Assembly: GCA_900466875.1 (NCBI GenBank)
Contig: UBNQ01000023.1
Span: 186,001 to 250,000, forward strand
DNA: 64,000 nucleotides
From: Hyphomicrobiales bacterium
Lineage (GTDB): Bacteria; Pseudomonadota; Alphaproteobacteria; Rhizobiales; Rhizobiaceae
Reading direction: 5' to 3'
Shown: piece by piece, positions 36,294 through 44,256 of the stretch
Layout: every line of letters begins with the position of its first letter
Numbering within the stretch: the first letter of the stretch is position 1
Position numbers and translations under genes: made by a program
The notes under the pieces: model-generated
What the model was told of the DNA's origin: nothing
What the model saw: the letters and a program-made list of their open reading frames with translations, nothing else
Databases searched by the model: none

Positions 36294-38360
36294 TCAATTG
36301 GCTCTTGTTTCGTGAAAATGATTATAGACCTGTTTGGCCACCGCCTCCGAAATCCCTTCGACGGCCATGAGGTCGTTGAGGCCCGCACGCGATACCGCCT
36401 TCGCCGTGCCGAAATGCTGCAGGAGCTTGCGCTTTCGGCCGGGTCCGATGCCGGAAATTTCGTCCAGAGGGTTTTTGATCATTTCCTTCTTGCGGCGTGC
36501 CCGGTGTGAGCCGATTGCGAATCGATGCGCCTCGTCGCGCATGCGCTGGACGAAATAGAGAACCGGATCGCGCGGCGGCAGCGAAAAATCGCTTTTGCCG
36601 TCGGCGAAGAAACGCTCGCGGCCGGCATCGCGGTCGACGCCCTTGGCGACGCCGATCGCGGTGACGACATCGCGGATGCCAAGTTCGTCGAGAATGGCGC
36701 GCACCGCTGTCATCTGGCCTTGGCCGCCGTCGATCAGGATCACGTCAGGCCATGCCGGGAAGGCGGCATCGTTGATGTCGTCGCTGCCGACCTCGGCAGG
36801 CGCTTCCGCATTCGTCCCCGCCGAAATGCTGCGGTCGGGAATGCCCTCCTCCTTGATGAGGCGTGAGAAGCGCCGCGTCATCACTTCCTTCATCATGCCG
36901 AAATCGTCGCCGGGCGTGATGTCCGTCGATTTGATGTTGAACTTTCGGTACTGGCCTTTGACGAACCCTTCGGGACCGGCCACGACCATGCCGCCCACGG
37001 CATTGGTGCCCATGATGTGGGAGTTGTCGTAAATCTCGATACGGCGCGGCTGGTAAGGCAGCTTGAATGTTTCGGCCAACCCCGCCAACAGACGTACCTG
37101 TGATGAGGTTTCCGCCAGCTTGCGGCCGTGCGCCTCGCGGGCATTGGCAGCGACGTGATCGACGAGATCGCGTTTTTCGCCACGCTGCGGCACCAGGATC
37201 GAAATCTTGTGGCCGACCTTTTCGGAGAAGGCGAGGGCGAGAAGCTCCTGTTCCTCGACGGTTTCCGAAAGCAGGATTTGCTTCGGCACCGGTTTGTCAT
37301 CGTAAAACTGGGCGAGAAACGCGTTCAGCACTTCCGCAGCCGGCATTTGTGGGTCGGCTTTCGGGAAATAGGCGCGGTTGCCCCAGTTCTGGCCGGTGCG
37401 GAAGAAAAACACCTGGATACAGGTCAGTCCGGCCTCGTGGTAGATGGCAAAGATATCCGCTTCCTCGACGCCGGCCGGATTGATGCCCTGATGGCTCTGG
37501 ACATGGGAAAGCGCTGCCAGACGATCGCGGTAGACGGCCGCACGCTCGAAATCGAGATCGTCCGAGGCCTCGGCCATCTGTTTGGCAATCACGGTTTTGA
37601 CGTTCTGGCTTTGGCCGGACAGGAAGTCCGATGCCTCTTTCACCAGCTCAGCATACCCCGCATCGCTGACTTCATGCGTGCAGGGGCCGGAACAGCGCTT
37701 GATTTGATAGAGAAGACAGGGGCGGGTGCGCGTTTCGAACACGCTGTCGGTGCAGGTGCGCAAGAGAAACGCTCGCTGCAGCGAATTGATCGTCCGGCCG
37801 ACGGCGGAGGCCGATGCGAAGGGTCCGAAATACTGCCCCTTTCGCGCCCGTGCGCCGCGATGTTTCAACAGGGCAGGGGCGCGGTGGTCGCCGCTGATGA
37901 GAATATAGGGGAACGACTTGTCGTCGCGCAGAAGCACGTTGAAGCGCGGGCGCAGGCGTTTGATCAGGTTCGCTTCGAGCAGCAGCGCCTCGGTTTCCGT
38001 CCGCGTCGTGACGAATTCCATATGGGTCGTCTCGCGCACCATACGGGTGAGGCGGTTCGAATGCAGTCGCCCCTGCGCATAGTTGCCGACGCGTTTCTTC
38101 AGACTGCGCGCCTTGCCGACATACATGACGTCGCCGGCCTCGTTGAACATGCGATAGACGCCCGGCGCATTCGGCAAGTGCTTGACGAATTCGGCAATCA
38201 GGTCGGCGCCCTTGAGGCCGTTGTCTTGTCTGACCGCCTCGTTCCAGTCGATCGACGCGGTAATGACGTCGGCGGCCGTATCCGGCGCCGTTACATCATC
38301 CTCGTCATCGTCGATCTCGTCATAGAGAACGCCACCATCCGGCAGCTTCTTGTCGTTCAT
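36294..38360 (-). CDS. uvrC: excinuclease ABC subunit C
   Basis: UvrC makes both incisions in nucleotide excision repair. The 688-residue protein has a GIY-YIG domain ([19 protein letters not shown]), a Cys-containing [27 protein letters not shown] segment seen across UvrC proteins, a UvrB-interacting region, an RNase H-like nuclease domain ([16 protein letters not shown]-like segment [10 protein letters not shown]) and a C-terminal double HhH ([17 protein letters not shown]). The start at 38360 follows GGAGATATGGA. An acidic N-terminal stretch (DEIDDDEDD) precedes the first domain. The longer frame to 38576 has no support. Confidence 0.95.
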   Translation of the reverse strand: MNDKKLPDGGVLYDEIDDDEDDVTAPDTAADVITASIDWNEAVRQDNGLKGADLIAEFVKHLPNAPGVYRMFNEAGDVMYVGKARSLKKRVGNYAQGRLHSNRLTRMVRETTHMEFVTTRTETEALLLEANLIKRLRPRFNVLLRDDKSFPYILISGDHRAPALLKHRGARARKGQYFGPFASASAVGRTINSLQRAFLLRTCTDSVFETRTRPCLLYQIKRCSGPCTHEVSDAGYAELVKEASDFLSGQSQNVKTVIAKQMAEASDDLDFERAAVYRDRLAALSHVQSHQGINPAGVEEADIFAIYHEAGLTCIQVFFFRTGQNWGNRAYFPKADPQMPAAEVLNAFLAQFYDDKPVPKQILLSETVEEQELLALAFSEKVGHKISILVPQRGEKRDLVDHVAANAREAHGRKLAETSSQVRLLAGLAETFKLPYQPRRIEIYDNSHIMGTNAVGGMVVAGPEGFVKGQYRKFNIKSTDITPGDDFGMMKEVMTRRFSRLIKEEGIPDRSISAGTNAEAPAEVGSDDINDAAFPAWPDVILIDGGQGQMTAVRAILDELGIRDVVTAIGVAKGVDRDAGRERFFADGKSDFSLPPRDPVLYFVQRMRDEAHRFAIGSHRARRKKEMIKNPLDEISGIGPGRKRKLLQHFGTAKAVSRAGLNDLMAVEGISEAVAKQVYNHFHETRAN

Positions 38361-38941
38361 TCCATATCTCCGCCGCGCCGCAGAAGGGCGCCGGGCCTGC
38401 CATCTCTCGAATCGAAGCCGATTGCTGCCTTCACAAATAGTGTCCGCCGAGACGGTTTGGAAGCGGCCGCGACTGAAGCACTGTGATCGCGGCCAGTGAT
38501 GAAATGTGGCTGCATTCGGATTGTTGCGCCGGGACGATATCGGGAGAGGAAGGGTGAAACAGGTATTTCGAAGCATAGATAACGCGTTTCGAAAGCCGGT
38601 GTGTTTGCTCTAAACTCGAACAACAAGTGCAGTTCCCGTGTTGATCGGAAGTTGTCGTCAATTTTTTCTGGTATTGACTTGGTTTTTCTGGCTTGTTAAG
38701 AAATAATAAAGAAATGTAAAACAGTTAATAAATGAATTAGTATTCTGTTAGGGTTAATGAAGTACATGTTGCGGCAATGCAACATCAAGATTTAGCCTTC
38801 TGTATGCCGCAAACAATTCACAATTCGGCTCTCTCAATTCCTCAATTGCCCTCCAAATTCTCCTCAGCCAGCAGGGAACCAACTCGTCGCCACCAAGTTG
38901 ATGTGACGGCCTTCCCGGCAGCACTAAAAGGAGAATTATAT
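38361..38941. other. divergent intergenic region, uvrC / outer-membrane protein
   Basis: These 581 bases contain no convincing gene. The half near uvrC is GC-rich and should hold the uvrC promoter. From about 38655 to 38765 the sequence is sharply AT-rich and holds the likely promoter of the barrel protein. A leader of about 200 bases with a GTTGC/GCAAC hairpin (about 38768-38783) and AAGGAG before the start follows. Confidence 0.6.
38674..38702 (+). promoter_or_regulatory. candidate sigma-70 promoter of the outer-membrane protein gene
   Basis: TTGACT (38674-38679) followed after 17 bases by TAAGAA (38697-38702), in the AT-rich part of the region. The -35 is close to consensus and the -10 is weak. 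The start point would lie about 230 bases ahead of the gene. Confidence 0.4.
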
Positions 38942-39583
38942 ATGCGTATCCTCATCGCAACTTTGATGGCCTCGGCTGCCAGCTTCATCGCAATTTCCGC
39001 AGCCAACGCTGCTGACGCTGTAGAGCAGATCCCGCAGGCGCCGGTCGCCGTGGAAGAACCGGCTCCGGCGGTAGGTAACTGGCAGGGTTACTACCTCGGT
39101 GCAACCGGTGCCTACGACTTCGGTCGTTTCGGCGGTGGCGACCGTGATGGCGACAAGCTCGGTGGCGGTCTCTATACCGGTTACAACTGGCAGAGCGGCC
39201 AGATCGTCTACGGTGTTGAAGGCGACGTCGCCTATAACGGCGAAAAGGACGGCACCTACCCGGATCTCGAAGGCAAGGCCGGCTGGAACGGCTCGCTGCG
39301 TGGCCGCGTCGGTTACGACATGAACCCCTTCCTGATCTACGGTACGGCCGGTGTTGCCATCCAGGACAACAAGCTGTCTGACGCGACCTCGTCCGAAAGC
39401 AAGACGGCTGTCGGTTATACGGTTGGTGCCGGTGCGGAAGCCTTCGTCACCAACAACATCACTGCCCGTCTCGAATACCGTTACACCGATTTCGGTTCCA
39501 AGGATTACAACCTCGACAGCGGCTCCTTCTCGAAGGGCTACGACGACCACAGCGTCAAGGTCGGTATCGGCGTGAAGTTCTAA
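38942..39583 (+). CDS. outer-membrane beta-barrel protein (Omp25/RopB-like)
   Basis: A 213-residue precursor with signal peptide MRILIATLMASAASFIAIS ending near ANAADA, a Pro/Glu-rich linker (residues about 25-45) and an eight-strand barrel: WQGYYLGATGAYDFG, GGLYTGYNWQ, GRVGYDMNPFLIYGTAGVAI, ARLEYRYTDFGS, and a terminal phenylalanine (VKVGIGVKF). This matches abundant small barrel proteins of Rhizobiales. Preferred codons, a strong ribosome site (AAGGAG) and a strong terminator all suggest high expression. Confidence 0.93.
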   Translation: MRILIATLMASAASFIAISAANAADAVEQIPQAPVAVEEPAPAVGNWQGYYLGATGAYDFGRFGGGDRDGDKLGGGLYTGYNWQSGQIVYGVEGDVAYNGEKDGTYPDLEGKAGWNGSLRGRVGYDMNPFLIYGTAGVAIQDNKLSDATSSESKTAVGYTVGAGAEAFVTNNITARLEYRYTDFGSKDYNLDSGSFSKGYDDHSVKVGIGVKF

Positions 39584-39610
39584 TCAGTCTATAGCCTTAA
39601 CAGGCTGGGG

Positions 39611-39643
39611 AAGCCCGCGGCGTGAATGCCGCGGGCTTTTTTG
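39611..39643 (+). terminator. strong bidirectional-looking terminator
   Basis: An 11-bp perfect stem (39611-39621 with 39628-39638, AAGCCCGCGGC/GCCGCGGGCTT), 6-base loop and a run of Ts. It ends the barrel-protein transcript 27 bases after its stop; the TctC gene converges from the other side. Confidence 0.92.
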
Positions 39644-39658
39644 CGTCGAGGGAAATGC

Positions 39659-40648
39659 TCAGTCCATCTGGATATTGGCGGCCTTGACGACCGGGCCCCA
39701 TTTGGCGAGCTCGGCGGTCACATGCTTGCCGAGATCTTCCGGTGTCGATCCGACGATCGTCGCGGAAAAATCCTTCATCCTGCTGGCCACGGCCGGATCC
39801 TTGAGCGCTTCGTTGGCGGCTGCGTTGAGCTTTGCGATCGCTTCCGGTGGCGTGCCCGCCGGCGCAAACAGCGCGTTCCAGGTATACGTCTCGTATCCCG
39901 GCACGGTTTCCGCCACGGTCGGCACGTCGGGGAAAGAGGGAGCCCTTTCCTTGGTCGTCACGCCGAGCGCCTTGAGCGTGCCGCCCTTGATATGGCTGGA
40001 AGACGAGGGGAGGTTGTCGAACATGATCGAGATCTGGTTGCCGAGCAGATCGTTGAGCGCAGGCCCGGCGCCCTTGTAGGGCACGTGCTGCATTTTCACG
40101 CCCGCCATGCTGTTGAACAGCTCGCCCGACAGATGCAGCGGCGTGCCATTGCCCGACGATGCATAGGAATATTTATCCGGATCCTTCTTCAGCAGAGCGA
40201 TCAGTTCCGCCACGGAATTGACCTCAAGCTTCGGGTTGACGACCAGCACATTGGGCACGATGACGAGCAGCGAGACCGGCGAGAAATCCTTTTCGGGATC
40301 ATACGGTTTCTGTTTAAGGATCAAAGGGTTGAGCGCGTGTGTTGCGACGGTTCCCATGAGGATCGTGTAACCGTCCGGGTCTGACCGGGCCACCCGGTCG
40401 GCGCCCAGATTGCCACCGGCACCGGCCACGTTTTCCACCACCACCTGCTGCCCGAGAATATCGCCCATCTTCTGGGCCACGACGCGACCGACCACGTCCG
40501 TCGAGCCCCCGGCTGCAAACGGCACGACTAGTGTGATGGCGCGATCCGGAAAGCTTTGTGCCGTGGCCTGTTGGCCGAACGAGAGTGCGGAAAGGGCCGA
40601 ACCGGCAAGAACGAGCGCGGCGCGCCGCGTCAACTGCGTGAGCTTCAT
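39659..40648 (-). CDS. TctC/Bug-type tripartite tricarboxylate receptor, orphan
   Basis: A 329-residue periplasmic binding protein of the TctC (Bug) family: export signal with RR (LTRRAALVLAGSALSAL), FPDRAITLVVPFAAGGSTD at the mature start, and VVENVAGAGGNLGADRVA. Such receptors bind carboxylates for TctAB carriers. Neither TctA nor TctB is nearby; orphan Bug receptors are common. The start at 40648 follows GGAGGAAAAC. The ligand is unknown. Confidence 0.9.
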   Translation of the reverse strand: MKLTQLTRRAALVLAGSALSALSFGQQATAQSFPDRAITLVVPFAAGGSTDVVGRVVAQKMGDILGQQVVVENVAGAGGNLGADRVARSDPDGYTILMGTVATHALNPLILKQKPYDPEKDFSPVSLLVIVPNVLVVNPKLEVNSVAELIALLKKDPDKYSYASSGNGTPLHLSGELFNSMAGVKMQHVPYKGAGPALNDLLGNQISIMFDNLPSSSSHIKGGTLKALGVTTKERAPSFPDVPTVAETVPGYETYTWNALFAPAGTPPEAIAKLNAAANEALKDPAVASRMKDFSATIVGSTPEDLGKHVTAELAKWGPVVKAANIQMD

Positions 40649-40780
40649 TTGTTTTCCTCCATCACGGCCTCCCGCCGTTCGTCTCATAGTAGCGGAGGAA
40701 GGGGGGAGGGCAAGCATTTCAGGCGCTTGGGGATATAGGAGGAAAGTCTAAGTGTAGTGGAGGTTGAGTGGAGGTGGGCT

Positions 40781-40842
40781 TGCCCCTCACCCTAACCTCT
40801 CTCCGTAAACGGGGAGAACGTGCCGGCAGGCGGATGAGGGGC
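40781..40842. repeat. rhizobial intergenic palindromic repeat
   Basis: Outer arms GCCCCTCA (40782-40789) and TGAGGGGC (40835-40842) enclose an inner hairpin, CTCCGT-AAAC-GGGGAG, and a CCGGCAGGC segment. This recurring motif is familiar from intergenic regions of rhizobial genomes. It lies between TctC and GST, near the GST 3' end. Confidence 0.65.
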
Positions 40843-40861
40843 AGACGCTCGTCCCAGAGGC

Positions 40862-41458
40862 TCAACCAGCCGCCTTCATCTCCGCATAATGATAAAACTT
40901 CTTGGCAAACACATCCGGCCAGGAGGCCAGTTCCGGGCGGCCTTCGGCCCATTGGCCGTTGAAGCGCAGGTCGAGGTAACCGATCATCGCGGCGAGTGCA
41001 AAATGGCCGCCGTGCAGTTTTTTGCCGGTCTTAGGCAGGTTCTTTTCCAGATAGTCGAGCGATGTGACAACCTTTGCCCACTGCTTGTCGATCCAAGGCT
41101 GGTAGGCATTGTCCTCGCCGCGGAAACGACGCTCGTAGACGATCGAGAGCAGGCAATCCATCACGCCGTCACAGAGTGCTTCGAGCACTTCGGCTTCGGT
41201 GCGCTTCTCATCCTTTTTCGGATAGAGCTTGCCGCCCGACTGGCGGTCGAGGAAATGCATGATCGCGACGCTGTCATAGATCGGCGCCTCGCCCTCGCGG
41301 ATCAGCACCGGGATTTTTCCGAGCGGATTGTTGTCGGTCAGTTCCGCCGGTGCCGCATTGGTGTCGGTCGTCACTTCGGTGAGTGCGATTCCAACATGGC
41401 GCGCCGCCATGCGGCACTTGGCCGAATAGGGGGAGGCGGGGGAGTACAGAATTTTCAT
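40862..41458 (-). CDS. glutathione S-transferase
   Basis: A 198-residue GST starting MKILYSPASPYSAKCRMAAR, with the catalytic Ser/Cys region of the thioredoxin fold, LGKIPVLI and the glutathione-binding YDSVAIMHFLDR, then an all-helical C-terminal half. It starts 23 bases after the RNase T2 gene stop and is probably cotranscribed with it. Substrate unknown. Confidence 0.9.
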   Translation of the reverse strand: MKILYSPASPYSAKCRMAARHVGIALTEVTTDTNAAPAELTDNNPLGKIPVLIREGEAPIYDSVAIMHFLDRQSGGKLYPKKDEKRTEAEVLEALCDGVMDCLLSIVYERRFRGEDNAYQPWIDKQWAKVVTSLDYLEKNLPKTGKKLHGGHFALAAMIGYLDLRFNGQWAEGRPELASWPDVFAKKFYHYAEMKAAG

Positions 41459-41481
41459 CGGATTTTCCTCTTTGAATTTCG

Positions 41482-42180
41482 TCAGCGGGCCGGCGGAAGG
41501 GTAATCTGGCTGATCGTGCAGCCACGGCGGTCGACTTCGGCGCAGTCGCGGAATTTAAGGTCCTTGGTGAGGCAGATGCGGATTTCTTCGAGCTGCCGTC
41601 CCTCGCAGCTCGCCGCTATCCCGCGGCGGCTCATGCCGGGATTGGCGCTCAGGAATTTCTGTTCGATTTCGTCAGCGGAAAGACTGATCGGCCGATCGCC
41701 CTGCTTGAGGTCGGCCGGAATGTCGACGCGCTGGTAGGCTTGCCGCACCGTGTCGAAATAGGCCTTCTGTCCGAGCCCGGAACAACTGCCATGCTTTCGC
41801 CATTGGTGGCCGACAAGACCCATCGACGGCATGATGTCGAACATGGTTTCGCCAAGCCCGCGCGGTACCCGTTCCGGCTCGGATGTACGGCAGAAGTCCG
41901 GATAGCCCTTTTCATGCTGCGGCCACAGACCATGGACAACGAATCTGTACTGTTTGTCCAAGCCGCATTGCTGGTCGTTGCGGCCACCCTTGTTGGTCGC
42001 ACAGAAGGTTGGGGACCATGAAAGAGACAGAACGTAGAAGTCGAAATTTCCGGCTCGATCCGGCTGGCGATCCTGACGCCGTTCCTGCGCGTTGACCGGG
42101 GACAATGCCGAAACGGTCGTTGCGAGCATGATCGCTGCGGCAAAAAGGACCTCGCGGAGCGCGGGCGATTTCTTCATCAT
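41482..42180 (-). CDS. ribonuclease T2 family protein, catalytic Glu replaced
   Basis: A 232-residue exported protein with signal peptide ending near PVNAQE. The RNase T2 motifs are CAS I (FVVHGLWPQHEKGYPDFC) and CAS II (GHQWRKHGSC), with several Cys for disulfides. In CAS II the usual catalytic Glu before Trp is Gln. The two catalytic His and the Lys remain, so activity may be reduced or altered. ATG 42180 is chosen, GAGG lying about 10 bases upstream; an in-frame GTG (42186) is an alternative. Expected to act in the periplasm on scavenged RNA. Confidence 0.88.
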   Translation of the reverse strand: MMKKSPALREVLFAAAIMLATTVSALSPVNAQERRQDRQPDRAGNFDFYVLSLSWSPTFCATNKGGRNDQQCGLDKQYRFVVHGLWPQHEKGYPDFCRTSEPERVPRGLGETMFDIMPSMGLVGHQWRKHGSCSGLGQKAYFDTVRQAYQRVDIPADLKQGDRPISLSADEIEQKFLSANPGMSRRGIAASCEGRQLEEIRICLTKDLKFRDCAEVDRRGCTISQITLPPAR

Positions 42181-42314
42181 GATCACGAATCCTCACCATT
42201 GGAACACGAGAGCGTTGTAATTGTTGAATGTTCAGTGTCCAGGCGAATAGAGTGCAAATTCGCTGATGGCTGCATGCAGTGATCGAGGTGGGGAGCAAAG
42301 AGCGAAACAGCTGA

Positions 42315-43298
42315 ATGACATTCAAGAAATACCTGTGGCCTGCCGTGGGCGGCCTGACGATAGCGCTTTCGGCGTGGCTTCTCTACAAGGAATTGAGGGG
42401 GCTTTCGCTTGATGATTTATGGGGCAGTCTTGCCGCAATAAACGGTACCCATTGGTGTCTGGCTGCCGCCTCCAGTCTTGTCGCCTACTGGGCGTTGGCG
42501 GGTTATGACCGAATCGCGCTGCTGCATCTGGGCCGCAAGATCGACTGGTTCTTCATCACCGTCTGCTCCTTCACCACCTATGCGCTGTCGCATAATATCG
42601 GAGCTTCGGTCGTGTCCGGCGCGGTCGTGCGTTACAGGGCCTATTCGACCAGGGGCATGACGCCGGCGGAAATCGGCGTTCTCATCGCCATGTGTTCCTT
42701 CACCTTCATTCTCGGAACGCTGATGCTGATCGGCATCATCCTTGTCATCGAGCCTGAAGTGATCGAGCGTTTCGGCGACCTGATCCCGGTCGAAGCGTCA
42801 GCCGCGATGGGCTATTTCCTGCTGGTGCTGATCGGGCTCTACGTCATTGCAAGCTTCATGAAGCTGCGGCCGTTGACGTTGAGGCTCTGGAAAATCGGCT
42901 CGGTCAACATCGTTTACCCGGCGCCGCGGGTCGTGCTGCCACAGCTCCTGATCGCCCCTATTGAGTTGATAGGCGCTGCCGGGATCATCTATTTTGCTCT
43001 GCCGGAGGCGGGGAACCCCGGATACATGATCGTGCTCGGAATATTCCTGGTGTCTTTTTCCGCCGCACTTCTATCCCATGCTCCGGGCGGTCTTGGCGTG
43101 CTGGAACTGGTCTTCGTCATGGGGCTGCCGGACATGAACCCGGCCGATGTCATCGCCGCACTTCTCGTGTTCCGGCTCTTCTACCTGATCATCCCCTTCA
43201 TCATGGCGCTGGTGGTGATCTTCGTTTTCGAGCGCTCGCAATTCCGTCGCGAGCATCCGCTCGATATGCAGCGGGCCAAAAATCAGGAAAAGGTGTAG
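42315..43298 (+). CDS. YbhN/UPF0104 family integral membrane protein
   Basis: A 327-residue protein with about eight helices of the lysylphosphatidylglycerol synthase transmembrane (LPG_synthase_TM, UPF0104) family. It shows the family features DRIALLHLGRK, LSHNIGASVVSGAVVRYRAY and LLSHAPGGLGVLELVF. There is no aminoacyltransferase domain, so it is not MprF. YbhN-like proteins have been linked to lipid transport, but the role here is unknown. It is divergent from the RNase T2 gene and converges on rlmJ with a 5-base gap. Confidence 0.87.
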   Translation: MTFKKYLWPAVGGLTIALSAWLLYKELRGLSLDDLWGSLAAINGTHWCLAAASSLVAYWALAGYDRIALLHLGRKIDWFFITVCSFTTYALSHNIGASVVSGAVVRYRAYSTRGMTPAEIGVLIAMCSFTFILGTLMLIGIILVIEPEVIERFGDLIPVEASAAMGYFLLVLIGLYVIASFMKLRPLTLRLWKIGSVNIVYPAPRVVLPQLLIAPIELIGAAGIIYFALPEAGNPGYMIVLGIFLVSFSAALLSHAPGGLGVLELVFVMGLPDMNPADVIAALLVFRLFYLIIPFIMALVVIFVFERSQFRREHPLDMQRAKNQEKV

Positions 43299-43303
43299 CG
43301 CGA

Positions 43304-44173
43304 TTACTCTTGAGTGCGCCCGCCGTCTTCGCCACGCAGCCAGAAGGCGCGCTGCGAGGCGAACCGGTCCTGGCCAAGCACTGTCTTGAGCACCGGCAGC
43401 AGCGCATGCAATTCGTCCTTGAGGGTGAAGGGCGGATTGACGACGATGAGGCCGGTGCCGGAAAGCCCCGTCGTCTCGCGATCGCTTTTCACCGACAGTT
43501 CGGCGCAGAGCATTTTCGGGATTTCCAGCGCCTGCAACTCCTCATGGAAGCTCTTGATCGGAGCGCCCTTCTTGATCGGATACCAGAGGCAATAGGTGCC
43601 GCCGGAAAAACGGCGATATGCGGCAGCGAGCCCCTTCACCAGGCGCTCATATTCTCCGTTCTCCTCGAATGGCGGATCGACCAGAACGATACCGCGCTTT
43701 TCCTTCGGCGGCAGATGTGCGCCAAGCGCCAGCCAGCCGTCGAGTTCCGTCACGCGAACCTGGAAATCGCCTTCGAACAGATTGTGCAGGCGGTTATAGT
43801 CTTCCGGATGCAGTTCCATGGCCGAAAGCCGGTCCTGCGGGCGAAACAGCATGCGCGCAAGCTTCGGAGAACCGGGATAAAGCTTGATGCCGCCCTTGGG
43901 GTTCAGTTCCCTGACGGCGTCCAGATAAGGCGCAAGGATGTCCGCAACATCCGCGGGAAGCTCCGCTTCCATCAGCCGACCGATGCCGTCGACCCATTCT
44001 CCGGTCTTCTGCGCTTCTTCCGAAGACAGATCGTAGAGCCCGATACCGGCATGGGTGTCGAGCACGCGAAACGCCTTGTCCTTGTTCTGCTGGTAGCGAA
44101 CCAGCCGCGCCAGCACGGCGTGTTTGAGGACATCGGCAAAATTGCCCGCGTGATAGATGTGCCGGTAGTTCAT
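43304..44173 (-). CDS. rlmJ: 23S rRNA (adenine2030-N6)-methyltransferase
   Basis: A 289-residue RlmJ starting MNYRHIYHAGNFADVLKHAVL, with LDTHAGIGLYDL as the SAM site and the catalytic DPPF in IVLVDPPFEENGEY. It methylates A2030 of 23S rRNA. The frame continues far upstream (to 44554) but only as antisense to the divergent oxidoreductase gene. The 83-base gap to that gene carries both promoters. Confidence 0.94.
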   Translation of the reverse strand: MNYRHIYHAGNFADVLKHAVLARLVRYQQNKDKAFRVLDTHAGIGLYDLSSEEAQKTGEWVDGIGRLMEAELPADVADILAPYLDAVRELNPKGGIKLYPGSPKLARMLFRPQDRLSAMELHPEDYNRLHNLFEGDFQVRVTELDGWLALGAHLPPKEKRGIVLVDPPFEENGEYERLVKGLAAAYRRFSGGTYCLWYPIKKGAPIKSFHEELQALEIPKMLCAELSVKSDRETTGLSGTGLIVVNPPFTLKDELHALLPVLKTVLGQDRFASQRAFWLRGEDGGRTQE

Positions 44174-44256
44174 CTGAGCTTGTGTCTCGCTTGAATTAAA
44201 TTGATGGCTGCCAAATCGCGCTTTTGGCGCGCCTCCGCTTGCAATATAGAAAAGCC

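Noticed and set aside
37128-38486. A 452-codon open frame on the plus strand opposite uvrC
   Set aside because: It is fully antisense to the clear UvrC gene, has no recognisable domain, and arises from the high GC content that keeps stop codons rare in shadow frames.
38361-38576. In-frame extension of UvrC
   Set aside because: The start at 38360 has a good ribosome site and the extension is not like UvrC.
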